From: Streptomyces sp. CBMA156
GTDB lineage: Bacteria; Actinomycetota; Actinomycetes; Streptomycetales; Streptomycetaceae
Assembly (NCBI RefSeq): GCF_014596515.1
Contig: NZ_MSJQ01000295.1
Location: 1 to 44,150 of the forward strand
Length of the DNA stretch: 44,150 nt
Direction of reading: 5' to 3'
How positions within the stretch are numbered: position 1 is the stretch's first letter; every line of letters starts with the position of its first letter. Shown one piece after another: positions 7,480-15,589 of this stretch. Both the position numbers and the translations under genes were made by a program. Below the pieces are notes generated by a model. It searched no databases, was not told the DNA's origin, and saw only the letters and a list, made by a program, of their open reading frames with translations.

Positions 7480-9588
7480 ATGACGAACGACTCCGAATCC
7501 CAGCCCGCGGCGGACCTCGGCGACGAGTCCGAGGAAGCCGTCGCCGTCCCCCGCTCGCGGCTCCCCGAACTGCTGCACGCCGCGGTGGCGGCCGTCGGCG
7601 GCGTCGAGCGCCCCGGCCAGGTCCGCATGGCCGAGGCCGTCGCCGATGCCGTCGACCACGCCGAGCACCTGCTCGTCCAGGCCGGCACCGGCACCGGGAA
7701 GTCCCTGGCCTACCTGGTGCCCGCGCTCGCGCACGGGGACCGCGTGGTGGTCGCCACCGCCACCCTGGCACTGCAACGCCAGCTGGTGGAACGGGACTTG
7801 CCGCGCACCGTCGAGGCGCTGCACCCGGTGCTGCGCCGCCGCCCGCTGTACGCGATGCTCAAGGGCCGCTCCAACTACCTGTGCCTGCACCGGGCCAACG
7901 AAGGCACCCCGAGTGACGAGGGCGAGGGCCTGTTCGACCCGGTCGACGCGCTCGGCGGGCCCACCGGCAAGCTCGGGCAGGACGTGCTGCGGCTGCGCGA
8001 CTGGGCCGACGAGACCGACACCGGGGACCGCGACGACCTCAGCCCCGGCGTCTCCGACAAGGCCTGGGCCCAGCTGTCGGTCACCTCCAAGGAGTGCCTG
8101 GGCGCCACCCGCTGCGCGTACGGGCAGGAGTGCTTCGCGGAGAAGGCGCGGGAGCGGGCCAAGCTGGCCGACGTCGTGGTCACCAACCACGCGATGCTCG
8201 CGATCGACGCGATCGAGGGCGCGCCGGTGCTGCCCGAGCACGGGCTGCTGATCGTGGACGAGGCGCACGAGCTGGTCAACCGGGTCACCGGGGCGGCCAC
8301 CGCCGAGCTGACCGTCGGCGCGGTCAACCGGGCGGTGAAGCGGGCCGCGCGGCTGGCCAACGAGAAGGCGGTGGACGCGCTCCAGGCCGCCGCCGAGAAC
8401 TTCCACGGCCTGATGGAGACGGCCCAGCCCGGCCGGGTCGAGGAGCTGCCCGAGTACCTGGGGTACGCGGTCACCTCGATCCGGGACGCCTCCCGCCAGG
8501 TGATCACCTCGCTGGGCGAGACCAGGGACAAGGGGCTCCGCGACGAGGACGCCGTCCGCAAGCAGGCGATGGCCTCGGCCGAGGCGCTGCACGAGACCGC
8601 CGACCGGCTGCTGGAGGGCTCCGAGTACGACGTGGTCTGGATCGAGCGCAGCGACCGCTACGGGCTGGGCACCGCCTCGCTGCGGGTCGCCCCGCTGAGC
8701 GTCTCCGGGCTGCTGCGCGAGGGGCTGTACAAGGAGCGCTCGGTCGTCCTCACCTCGGCCACGCTCAAGCTCGGCGGGGACTTCAACGGCGTCGCCGCCT
8801 CCGTCGGCTTGCCCTCCGAGACGCGGCTGCCGGACGTCCGCACCGCGGGGGACAACCCCGAGCCGGGTTTCGGGGAGGACGCCGTCCCGCGCTGGCGCGG
8901 GATCGACGTCGGCTCGCCGTTCAAGTACCCCAAGCAGGGCATCCTGTACGTCGCCAGGCACCTGGCCGACCCCGGACGCGACCCCGAACGTCCCGACATG
9001 CTGGACGAGTTGGCCGAGCTGATCGGTGCGGCCGGCGGGCGGACGCTGGGCCTGTTCTCCTCGATGCGCGGCGCCCAGACGGCAGCCGAGGCGATGCGCG
9101 AGCGGCTGGACCACCGCGTCCTGCTCCAGGGCGAGGACACCCTGGGCGAGTTGATCAGGGAGTTCGCCTCGGACGCGACCACCTGTCTGTTCGGCACGCT
9201 CTCGCTCTGGCAGGGCGTGGACGTGCCCGGCTCGGCCTGCCAGCTGGTCGTGATGGACCGGATCCCGTTCCCCCGGCCGGACGACCCGCTGATGAGCGCC
9301 CGCCAGAGGGACGTCGAACAGCGCGGCGGGAACGGCTTCATGGCCGTCGCGGCGACGCACGCGGCGCTGCTGATGGCGCAGGGCGCGGGCCGGCTGGTGC
9401 GCGCGGGCGACGACCGGGGCGTGGTCGCGGTGCTGGACCCGCGGGTGGAGACCAAGCGGTACGGGGGCTTCTTCCGGTCCTCGATGCCGGAGTTCTGGTA
9501 CACCACGGACCGCAACCAGGTGCGCCGCTCGCTGGCGGCGATCGACGCCGCGGCGGCGCCGGTGCGGCCGGTGGTGAAGCGGGGCTGA
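7480..9588 (+). CDS. dinG: DinG-family ATP-dependent helicase
   Basis: The 702-residue superfamily 2 helicase is of the XPD/DinG type, which unwinds DNA 5' to 3' in repair and recombination. Walker A is AGTGTGKSLAY (about residues 68-78), the DEAH box is in VDEAHEL (about 259), and motif VI is QGAGRLVR. Four cysteines sit between motifs Ia and II, in YLCLH and in ECLGATRCAYGQECF. Their spacing fits a 4Fe-4S cluster of this family. GGGAGGG precedes the ATG. It lies 12 bp after the siderophore operon, so read-through from the iron-regulated promoter is possible. I see no SOS box directly upstream. Confidence 0.92.
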   Translation: MTNDSESQPAADLGDESEEAVAVPRSRLPELLHAAVAAVGGVERPGQVRMAEAVADAVDHAEHLLVQAGTGTGKSLAYLVPALAHGDRVVVATATLALQRQLVERDLPRTVEALHPVLRRRPLYAMLKGRSNYLCLHRANEGTPSDEGEGLFDPVDALGGPTGKLGQDVLRLRDWADETDTGDRDDLSPGVSDKAWAQLSVTSKECLGATRCAYGQECFAEKARERAKLADVVVTNHAMLAIDAIEGAPVLPEHGLLIVDEAHELVNRVTGAATAELTVGAVNRAVKRAARLANEKAVDALQAAAENFHGLMETAQPGRVEELPEYLGYAVTSIRDASRQVITSLGETRDKGLRDEDAVRKQAMASAEALHETADRLLEGSEYDVVWIERSDRYGLGTASLRVAPLSVSGLLREGLYKERSVVLTSATLKLGGDFNGVAASVGLPSETRLPDVRTAGDNPEPGFGEDAVPRWRGIDVGSPFKYPKQGILYVARHLADPGRDPERPDMLDELAELIGAAGGRTLGLFSSMRGAQTAAEAMRERLDHRVLLQGEDTLGELIREFASDATTCLFGTLSLWQGVDVPGSACQLVVMDRIPFPRPDDPLMSARQRDVEQRGGNGFMAVAATHAALLMAQGAGRLVRAGDDRGVVAVLDPRVETKRYGGFFRSSMPEFWYTTDRNQVRRSLAAIDAAAAPVRPVVKRG

Positions 9589-9619
9589 GCGGCCCCGGGC
9601 CGTGGGTTGCGGCCCGGGA

Positions 9620-9666
9620 ACGACGGAGGGGCTCCACCGCGGACCGCGGTGGAGCCCCTCCGTCGT
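9620..9666. terminator. Bidirectional terminator between dinG and lexA
   Basis: A perfect 23-bp inverted repeat (9620-9642 with 9644-9666) has essentially no loop. It lies between the convergent dinG and lexA genes, 32 bp after the dinG stop. It can form the same hairpin on either strand and has no long U tract, as is usual for Streptomyces terminators. Confidence 0.85.
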
Positions 9667-9729
9667 CTGCCCGGTCGCCGGACCGCCGTGGACCGGCGGA
9701 AGGCGTCCGGGGGTGTTCGGGCCGCGTGG

Positions 9730-10611
9730 TCAGAGGCGGCGCAGGACCGCGACGACCTTGCCCAGGATGGTCGCGTTGTCGCCGTTGATCGGCTCGTACG
9801 CCGGGTTGTGCGGCATCAGCCAGATCCGGCCGTCCTCGCGCTTCAGCCGCTTCACGGTGGCCTCGCCGTCGATCATCGCGGCCACGATGTCGCCGTTCTC
9901 GGCGACCGGCTGGCGGCGCACGGTGACCCAGTCGCCGTCGCAGATGGCGGCCTCGATCATCGAGTCGCCGCGCACGGTGAGCGCGAACAGCTCGCCCTCG
10001 CCGACCAGCTGGCGGGGCAGCGGGAAGACGTCCTCGACCGTCTGCTCGGCCAGGATCGGCCCGCCGGCGGCGATCCGGCCGACCAGCGGCACGTAGGAGG
10101 TGGACGGGCGGCCGGCCGTCTCGGCGGTGTTCGGACGGGCCACCTCGACGCCGCGGACCTCGTAGGCGCGCGGCCGGTGCGGATCCCGGCGCAGGAAGCC
10201 CTTGCGCTCCAGGGCCATCAGCTGGTGGGCGACCGAGGAGGTGCTGGACAGGCCCACGGCCTGGCCGATCTCCCGCATGGACGGCGGGTACCCGCGCCGC
10301 TGGACGGAATCCCTGATGACCTCGATCACCCGGCGCTGGCGCTCGGTGAGACCGGCCTCGTCGGTGCGGATGCCGGGGGGGCGGCCGGGCATCGCGCGGG
10401 CCGGGGAGGGGTGGGTGTCGTCCATGGCGGGGGAGTGTTCGATCGGCTGGTCGGGAACGCGGGTCGCCCCGGAAAGGGCCGCGCCGGAGAGGCGGTGGTC
10501 TTCGCTACGGTCCATGCTGATGTCCACACCCTGCTGATTCGTGGTGCGCTGCCCCACCTTGAACTGGGAGTGTTCCTGCACCGGGATGGTGTTGCTTTCG
10601 ATCGTGTTCAC
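9730..10611 (-). CDS. lexA: LexA, SOS repressor
   Basis: The 293-residue product has a winged-helix DNA-binding domain ([28 protein letters not shown], from about residue 89) and a C-terminal S24 autoprotease domain. The self-cleavage bond Ala182-Gly183 (GRIAAGGP), catalytic Ser217 (RGDSMIE) and Lys254 (ATVKRL) are all present, so it should be RecA-cleavable. The GTG start at 10611 has GAGAGGGG upstream. It gives an N-terminal extension of about 85 residues before the HTH, longer than most LexA proteins. An internal ATG at residue 33 is an alternative start. The gene converges on dinG across a shared terminator, and its own promoter overlaps an SOS box (autoregulation). Confidence 0.97.
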   Translation of the reverse strand: MNTIESNTIPVQEHSQFKVGQRTTNQQGVDISMDRSEDHRLSGAALSGATRVPDQPIEHSPAMDDTHPSPARAMPGRPPGIRTDEAGLTERQRRVIEVIRDSVQRRGYPPSMREIGQAVGLSSTSSVAHQLMALERKGFLRRDPHRPRAYEVRGVEVARPNTAETAGRPSTSYVPLVGRIAAGGPILAEQTVEDVFPLPRQLVGEGELFALTVRGDSMIEAAICDGDWVTVRRQPVAENGDIVAAMIDGEATVKRLKREDGRIWLMPHNPAYEPINGDNATILGKVVAVLRRL

Positions 10612-10679
10612 GGCGGCCCCTCTCGACGGCTGTCCTCTCCCTTTTCCAGCCCAACGCGCCGCCTATCGAAAGGTTGCGC

Positions 10680-10727
10680 CAAACACACGTTCGAGTGAAT
10701 TATTCGGGAGTTGACTGACTCGATCAA
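10680..10727 (-). promoter_or_regulatory. lexA promoter with SOS box at the transcription start
   Basis: On the minus strand a -35 TTGATC (10722-10727), a 17-bp spacer and a -10 AATAAT (10699-10704) form a good sigma-70-type promoter. The plus-strand 14-mer CAAACACACGTTCG at 10680-10693 matches 13 of 14 positions of the actinobacterial LexA site CGAACRNRYGTTYG. It starts about six bases downstream of the -10, where bound LexA would block initiation. Confidence 0.8.
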
Positions 10728-10742
10728 GGCTTTGTTGTACAT

Positions 10743-10756
10743 CGAGTAAATGTTCG
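10743..10756 (+). promoter_or_regulatory. Second, weaker SOS box in the lexA-nrdR intergenic region
   Basis: CGAGTAAATGTTCG matches 12 of 14 positions of the same LexA consensus and lies 50 bp outside the first box. A possible plus-strand promoter (-35 TTGACT at 10711-10716, poor -10 about 18 bp later) would place this box at its start site, giving a mirror-image arrangement to the lexA promoter. Confidence 0.5.
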
Positions 10757-10832
10757 AGTGAAACCCGACCCGGGCAGTCTAATCGGCGCCGCCGCGGCGC
10801 CGACACGCCAAGGCGCTCGCCTCCCCCGGAGT

Positions 10833-10878
10833 CCCAGATGTAGTGGCTACAGTCCTCTCCGTGCCCAGTACTAGTGGT
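10833..10878 (+). promoter_or_regulatory. Candidate NrdR box pair upstream of nrdR-nrdJ
   Basis: The same 14-mer pattern CCCAG-N3-TAGTGG occurs at 10833-10846 and 10864-10877, exactly 31 bp apart (about three helical turns). The right halves resemble the TAGTGT arm of known NrdR boxes, and paired boxes three turns apart are the usual NrdR arrangement. They lie 87-132 bp before the nrdR start, consistent with autoregulation by the ATP/dATP-sensing repressor. Confidence 0.65.
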
Positions 10879-10964
10879 CGCGCCGCATGATCAGCTTGCC
10901 GAGGCCGGGGGCGCATCGCATAGACTCAACCGGTCCGAACGTTCTGCCAGGGAGGGATCCCGAG

Positions 10965-11465
10965 GTGCACTGCCCCTTCTGCCGGCACTCCGACAGCCGT
11001 GTTGTCGACAGCCGGACCACCGAGGACGGCAGCTGCATCCGCCGTCGTCGGCAGTGCCCGGACTGCGGCCGCCGCTTCACCACGGTGGAGACGGCCGCGC
11101 TGATGGTCATCAAGCGCAGCGGCGTCACCGAGCCGTTCTCCCGGCAGAAGGTCATCACCGGCGTCCGCAAGGCCTGCCAGGGCCGCCCGGTCACCGAGGA
11201 CGCGCTGGCCCAGCTGGGCCAGCGGGTCGAGGAGTGCGTGCGCGCCAGCGGCAGTGCCGAGCTGACCACCCACGACGTGGGGCTGGCCATACTCGGCCCG
11301 CTCAAGGAACTCGACGTGGTGGCCTACCTGCGCTTCGCCAGCGTGTACCAGGCGTACGACGGACTGGAAGACTTCGAGGCCGCCATCGCGGAACTCCGCG
11401 CCGAACGGCCCCGCACCACAGGGACGGACGACGCTCGCATCTCCGTCTCCGCCGCCGCGCCCTAG
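10965..11465 (+). CDS. nrdR: NrdR, ribonucleotide reductase repressor
   Basis: The 166-residue product has the NrdR architecture: a zinc ribbon (CPFC near the N-terminus and CPDCGRRF about residues 31-38) and an ATP-cone domain beginning VIKRSG (about residue 49). NrdR binds ATP or dATP and represses ribonucleotide reductase operons. The GTG at 10965 is chosen because GGAGGGA lies seven bases upstream and the zinc ribbon starts two residues later. A longer in-frame reading from 10887 would run through this ribosome-binding site. It precedes nrdJ by 207 bp, and the two are probably one operon. The C-terminal 20 residues are variable. Confidence 0.96.
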   Translation: MHCPFCRHSDSRVVDSRTTEDGSCIRRRRQCPDCGRRFTTVETAALMVIKRSGVTEPFSRQKVITGVRKACQGRPVTEDALAQLGQRVEECVRASGSAELTTHDVGLAILGPLKELDVVAYLRFASVYQAYDGLEDFEAAIAELRAERPRTTGTDDARISVSAAAP

Positions 11466-11672
11466 GAGGCTCCGGCACCCGGCCCGGGACGGGCCTCGTC
11501 GCACCACCACGGCCCCGTGGGGCCCACGCGTGCCCGAAAACTGGGCACAGAACACTACAAACCGTGCGTAAGCAGGCAAGGTCGCCGCCTGCCCGCACAC
11601 CGGAAGAACGAACCAGCAGTGCCCGGATTTTTCGGGGCACTTCGGGCGTTTGCCCAGGAGGAGGAGCGAGAA
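11466..11672 (+). other. Structured leader between nrdR and nrdJ
   Basis: This 207-bp gap has no gene but several short hairpins. GTGCCC/GGGCAC forms one at 11530-11548 and the same pair of arms recurs at 11619-11640. GCAGGC/GCCTGC at 11572-11592 lies between them. Because the first and last hairpins have identical arms, they could also pair with each other in an alternative fold. ACACTACAAACCGTGC (11552-11567) faintly resembles an NrdR box. The nrdJ ribosome-binding site AGGAGGAGGAG is at 11656-11666. I see no cobalamin riboswitch signature. Confidence 0.4.
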
Positions 11673-14564
11673 GTGACAGACACCACGAGCGGTTCCGCAC
11701 GCGGGTCGAAGTCCGAGAAGGCCGTGGCCAAGGGCGCCAAGGCCCCGAAGGGCGGTCTCCGGATGGAGCGCATCTACACCACTCCTGGCGTGCACCCGTA
11801 CGACGAGGTCCGCTGGGAGCGGCGTGACGTCGTCATGACCAACTGGCGCGACGGCTCCATCAACTTCGAGCAGCGCGGCGTCGAGTTCCCCGACTTCTGG
11901 TCGGTCAACGCCGTCAACATCGTCACGTCCAAGTACTTCCGCGGCGCCGTCGGCACCCCGCAGCGCGAGTGGAGCCTGAAGCAGATCATCGACCGCGTGG
12001 TGCTCACCTACCGCGCGGCCGGCGAGAAGCACGGCTACTTCGCCTCCAAGGACGACGCCGAGATCTTCGAGCACGAGCTGACCCACGCCCTCCTCCACCA
12101 GGTGTTCAGCTTCAACTCGCCGGTCTGGTTCAACGTCGGCACCAAGCAGCCCCAGCAGGTCAGCGCCTGCTTCATCCTGTCCGTCGACGACTCCATGGAG
12201 TCGATCCTCGACTGGTACAAGGAAGAGGGCATGATCTTCAAGGGCGGCTCCGGCGCCGGCCTCAATCTCTCCCGGATCCGCTCCTCCAAGGAACTGCTCT
12301 CCTCCGGCGGCAACGCCTCGGGGCCGGTCTCCTTCATGCGCGGCGCCGACGCCTCGGCCGGCACCATCAAGTCCGGTGGCGCCACCCGCCGCGCGGCCAA
12401 GATGGTCGTGCTCGACGTGGACCACCCGGACGTCGAGGCCTTCATCGAGACCAAGGTGAAGGAGGAGGAGAAGATCCGCGCCCTGCGCGACGCGGGCTTC
12501 GACATGGACCTCGGCGGGGACGACATCACCTCCGTCCAGTACCAGAACGCCAACAACTCGGTCCGCGTGAACGACGAATTCATGACCGCCGTCGAGAACG
12601 GCACCGAATTCGGCCTGCGCGCCCGGATGACCGGCGAGGTCATCGAGACCGTCGACGCGAAGAAGCTGTTCCGCAAGATGGCCGAGGCCGCCTGGGCCTG
12701 CGCCGACCCGGGAATCCAGTACGACAGCACCATCAACCACTGGCACACCTGCCCGGAGTCCGGCCGCATCAACGCGTCCAACCCCTGCTCCGAGTACATG
12801 CACCTGGACAACTCCAGCTGCAACCTCGCCTCGCTGAACCTGATGAAGTTCCTGCGCGACGACGACTCCTTCGACGCGGCGTCCTTCGCCAAGGTCGTCG
12901 AGCTGGTCATCACCGCGATGGACATCTCCATCTGCTTCGCCGACTTCCCGACCGAGAAGATCGGCGAGACCACCCGCGCCTTCCGCCAGCTCGGCATCGG
13001 CTACGCCAACCTCGGCGCCCTGCTGATGGCCACCGGCCACGCCTACGACAGTGAGGGCGGCCGCGCCCTGGCCGGCGCCATCAGCTCGCTGATGACCGGC
13101 ACCGCCTACCGCCGCGGCGCCGAACTCGCCGGTGTGGTCGGCCCGTACGACGGCTACGCCCGCAACGCGACCGCCCACCGGCAGGTCATGAAGCAGCACG
13201 CGGACGCCTCGCTGGACGCCGTCTCGGTGGACGACCTGGACGCCCCGGTCCGGCTGGCCGCCAACAAGGCCTGGCAGGACGTGCTGCGCCTCGGCACGCA
13301 GAACGGTTTCCGCAACGCCCAGGCCTCGGTGCTCGCCCCGACCGGCACCATCGGCCTGATGATGGACTGTGACACCACCGGCGTCGAGCCCGACCTCGCC
13401 CTGGTCAAGTTCAAGAAGCTCGTCGGCGGCGGCTCGATGCAGATCGTCAACGGCACCGTCCCGCGCGCCCTGAAGCGCCTCGGCTACCAGGACGAGCAGA
13501 TCGAGGCGATCGTCGCCCACATCGCCGAGCACGGCAACGTGGTGGACGCCCCCGGCCTGAAGTCCGAGCACTACGAGGTGTTCGACTGCGCGATGGGCGA
13601 GCGCACCATCTCGCCGATGGGGCACGTGCGGATGATGGCGGCGATCCAGCCGTGGATCTCCGGCGCCATCTCCAAGACGGTGAACATGCCGTCCAGCGCG
13701 ACCGTCGAGGACGTCGAGGAGATCTACTTCGAGGCGTGGAAGATGGGCGTCAAGGCGCTCGCCATCTACCGCGAGAACTCCAAGGTCGGCCAGCCGCTCT
13801 CGGCCAAGAAGAAGGACTCCGAGCCCAAGGCCGAGGAGGCCCCGGCCGCCGTGGTCGAGAAGGTCGTCGAGTACCGCCCGGTCCGCAAGCGCCTGCCCAA
13901 GGGCCGTCCCGGCATCACCACCTCGTTCACGGTCGGTGGCGCCGAGGGCTACATGACGGCCAACTCCTACCCGGACGACGGCCTGGGCGAGGTCTTCCTG
14001 AAGATGTCCAAGCAGGGCTCGACCCTCGCGGGCATGATGGACGCCTTCTCCATCGCGGTGTCCGTCGGCCTCCAGTACGGCGTGCCGCTGGAGACCTACG
14101 TCGCGAAGTTCACCAACATGCGCTTCGAGCCGGCCGGTCTGACCGACGACCCGGACGTGCGGATGGCGCAGTCGATCGTCGACTACATCTTCCGCCGCCT
14201 GGCGCTGGACTTCCTGCCGTTCGAGACCCGCTCGGCGCTCGGCATCCACTCCGTCGAGGAGCGTCAGCGCCACCTGGAGACGGGCTCGTACGAGCCGCTG
14301 GAGGCCGAGGAGCTCGACACCGAGTCGCTCGCCCAGTCCGCGCCGGTCACCGCTGCCCCGGTCACGGCCGCGCCGGTCCAGGCCCGGGCCGTCGAGGCGC
14401 CCAAGCCCGCCGCGAAGCAGGCCCACAACTCCACGGAGTTGATGGAGATCCAGCTCGGCCTCAACGCCGACGCCCCGCTCTGCTTCTCCTGCGGCACCAA
14501 GATGCGCCGCGCCGGCAGCTGCTACCTCTGCGAGGGCTGCGGCTCCACCAGCGGCTGCAGCTGA
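11673..14564 (+). CDS. nrdJ: NrdJ, class II (B12-dependent) ribonucleotide reductase
   Basis: The 963-residue enzyme reduces ribonucleotides to deoxyribonucleotides with adenosylcobalamin, supplying DNA precursors with or without oxygen. Recognisable are VSACFILS with an active-site cysteine, GSGAGLNLSRIR, and the catalytic NPCSEYMHLDNSSCNLASLN segment. Near the C-terminus is a zinc-ribbon-like CFSCGTKM / CYLCEGCGSTSGC region that recycles the active-site disulfide. Length fits the Streptomyces enzyme. The GTG at 11673 has a very strong AGGAGGAGGAG six bases upstream, so upstream in-frame codons are not used. A Lys/Glu/Ala-rich linker is near residues 710-735. It is followed by tandem hairpins at 14582-14644. 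Confidence 0.96.
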   Translation: MTDTTSGSARGSKSEKAVAKGAKAPKGGLRMERIYTTPGVHPYDEVRWERRDVVMTNWRDGSINFEQRGVEFPDFWSVNAVNIVTSKYFRGAVGTPQREWSLKQIIDRVVLTYRAAGEKHGYFASKDDAEIFEHELTHALLHQVFSFNSPVWFNVGTKQPQQVSACFILSVDDSMESILDWYKEEGMIFKGGSGAGLNLSRIRSSKELLSSGGNASGPVSFMRGADASAGTIKSGGATRRAAKMVVLDVDHPDVEAFIETKVKEEEKIRALRDAGFDMDLGGDDITSVQYQNANNSVRVNDEFMTAVENGTEFGLRARMTGEVIETVDAKKLFRKMAEAAWACADPGIQYDSTINHWHTCPESGRINASNPCSEYMHLDNSSCNLASLNLMKFLRDDDSFDAASFAKVVELVITAMDISICFADFPTEKIGETTRAFRQLGIGYANLGALLMATGHAYDSEGGRALAGAISSLMTGTAYRRGAELAGVVGPYDGYARNATAHRQVMKQHADASLDAVSVDDLDAPVRLAANKAWQDVLRLGTQNGFRNAQASVLAPTGTIGLMMDCDTTGVEPDLALVKFKKLVGGGSMQIVNGTVPRALKRLGYQDEQIEAIVAHIAEHGNVVDAPGLKSEHYEVFDCAMGERTISPMGHVRMMAAIQPWISGAISKTVNMPSSATVEDVEEIYFEAWKMGVKALAIYRENSKVGQPLSAKKKDSEPKAEEAPAAVVEKVVEYRPVRKRLPKGRPGITTSFTVGGAEGYMTANSYPDDGLGEVFLKMSKQGSTLAGMMDAFSIAVSVGLQYGVPLETYVAKFTNMRFEPAGLTDDPDVRMAQSIVDYIFRRLALDFLPFETRSALGIHSVEERQRHLETGSYEPLEAEELDTESLAQSAPVTAAPVTAAPVQARAVEAPKPAAKQAHNSTELMEIQLGLNADAPLCFSCGTKMRRAGSCYLCEGCGSTSGCS

Positions 14565-14581
14565 CCGCGTTCGACCCCGGC

Positions 14582-14644
14582 GGTCACCTCCTGAGGTGAC
14601 CTCCTGAAGCGGGGCGAGGACCTTCACGGTCCTCGCCCCGCTTC
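14582..14644 (+). terminator. Terminator after nrdJ (tandem hairpins)
   Basis: A small hairpin GGTCACCT/AGGTGACC (14582-14601) is followed by a perfect 17-bp stem with a 5-nt loop (14606-14622 with 14628-14644), rich in GC. It starts 17 bp after the nrdJ stop. Confidence 0.85.
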
Positions 14645-14718
14645 TTCGCGTTCCCGGGGCCGCCGATGTCACGTGCGGCGCCGGAGCGACGGTTCGGCGG
14701 CCGCTGGGACCAGCCCGC

Positions 14719-14766
14719 ATGTCAACCAGGGTTGACACTCGCGCGAGTGTCAACCAAAGTTGACAT
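14719..14766. promoter_or_regulatory. 48-bp near-palindromic operator, four GTCAAC half-sites
   Basis: The 48 bp just before the HTH gene is symmetrical about 14742/14743 at all but three base pairs. It contains TGTCAACCAGGGTTGACA (14720-14737) and TGTCAACCAAAGTTGACA (14748-14765), two copies of an 18-bp inverted repeat with centres 28 bp apart. The inner arms also form a 26-bp perfect palindrome (14730-14755). The TTGACA at 14732-14737 could serve as a -35. The site ends one base before the start codon, so binding would block transcription or initiation. The adjacent HTH protein is the natural candidate ligand. Confidence 0.8.
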
Positions 14767-14767
14767 C

Positions 14768-15004
14768 ATGAGCGAGAGCGGAGAACTCGCGGCTGCGGCG
14801 AGCAGTCGTGACCCCGCCGTGGGGCTCCGGGCGGTCCGCGCGCTGCGCGATCTGGCGGACCGCCTGGAGGGCCTTCAGGTGGGCAGCGCCCGGCGGCAGG
14901 GATGGTCCTGGCAGGACATCGCGGTATGCCTCGGGGTGACCAGGCAGGCGGTCCACAAGAAGTACGCCCGACGCGGGTCCGGCAAGGACGAGGACGGAGG
15001 CTGA
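14768..15004 (+). CDS. Small helix-turn-helix DNA-binding protein
   Basis: The 78-residue product is mostly one HTH unit: WSWQDIAVCLGVTRQAVHKKYARR near residues 47-70 is a clear helix-turn-helix. An N-terminal helix (VGLRAVRALRDLADRLE) may dimerise. It carries no sensor domain. The ATG at 14768 sits directly at the edge of the symmetrical operator and has no obvious Shine-Dalgarno sequence, so the message may be leaderless or weakly initiated. The next gene starts three bases after its stop. The likely job, inferred from context, is autorepression of this HTH-ClpN pair. A longer in-frame reading from 14666 would translate through the operator and is unlikely. Confidence 0.85.
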   Translation: MSESGELAAAASSRDPAVGLRAVRALRDLADRLEGLQVGSARRQGWSWQDIAVCLGVTRQAVHKKYARRGSGKDEDGG

Positions 15005-15007
15005 GCG

Positions 15008-15589
15008 ATGTTCGAGCGTTTCACCGACGCGGCGCGGCAGGTCGTGGTCACGGCCCGGCAGGAGGCCAGGGAGCTGCGGCACGAGCGGATCGGGACGGAG
15101 CACCTCCTGCTCGCGATCCTCGGTCTGCCGCAGGAGCCGGCCGCCGCCGTGCTGATCGGCGCCGGGCTGGATCGGGAGGCGGCGCTCCGGGTGGTGCGGA
15201 GCCGGCTGGGGGACGGGGACCGGGCGCAGGCGCTGGCCTCGATCGGGGTTGACCTGGAGGCGGTGCGCGAGGCGGTCGAGTCGGTCTTCGGCGAGGGCGC
15301 GCTGGATGCCCCGCCCGAGGAGCCGAAGCGCCGGGGCTGGTTCCGGTCCGGCGGCGCCAAGAGCGGGGCCGTCCCGTTCACGGCGGGGGCGAGGAAGGCG
15401 CTGGAGCTGTCGCTGCGCGAGTCGCTGCGGCTGAAGTCGGGGGAGATCGCGGTGGGCCACCTGCTGCTCGGGGTGCTGCGGGAGGGGGAGGAGCTCGGGG
15501 CGCGGATGGTGGTCGAGCACGGGCTGGACCCGGAGGCCGTGCGACGGGCGGTCGGGGCGGAGCTGGGCCGTCGGGCGCCCGGGACGTGA
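15008..15589 (+). CDS. ClpC N-domain-only protein (two Clp repeat regions, no ATPase)
   Basis: The 193-residue product carries two Clp-N repeat regions, FERFTDAARQVVVTARQEAR...HERIGTEHLLLAIL (residues 2-40) and a second, more diverged one, FTAGARKALELSLRES...SGEIAVGHLLLGVL (about 124-160). A charged Pro-rich linker (PPEEPKRRGWF) separates them. There are no AAA+ motifs. Stand-alone Clp-N proteins can bind the substrates or antibiotics that bind ClpC itself; mycobacterial ClpC2 is the known example. A decoy or adaptor role is therefore a reasonable inference. It is coupled to the HTH gene (3-bp gap) and shares its operator. The function is not proven by sequence. Confidence 0.85.
   Translation: MFERFTDAARQVVVTARQEARELRHERIGTEHLLLAILGLPQEPAAAVLIGAGLDREAALRVVRSRLGDGDRAQALASIGVDLEAVREAVESVFGEGALDAPPEEPKRRGWFRSGGAKSGAVPFTAGARKALELSLRESLRLKSGEIAVGHLLLGVLREGEELGARMVVEHGLDPEAVRRAVGAELGRRAPGT

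Noticed and set aside
5521..9360. Open frame of 1279 codons on the minus strand opposite the siderophore synthetase and dinG
   Set aside because: It is the mirror of two genuine genes; its composition is Gly/Val/Gln/Arg-rich with no domain motif. Long antisense frames are common in high-GC DNA.
10937..10944. GAACGTTC before nrdR as an SOS box
   Set aside because: The two half-sites have no four-base spacer, so it does not fit the LexA consensus; the two boxes at 10680 and 10743 do.
11466..11672. Cobalamin riboswitch upstream of the B12-dependent nrdJ
   Set aside because: The interval is too short and lacks the conserved B12-box sequence. Known Streptomyces B12 control acts on the nrdAB genes.
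10926..14753. Open frame of 1275 codons on the minus strand opposite nrdR and nrdJ
   Set aside because: The plus-strand genes have clear catalytic and zinc-binding motifs and ribosome-binding sites; the antisense frame shows only repetitive Gly/Leu/Asp/Val composition.
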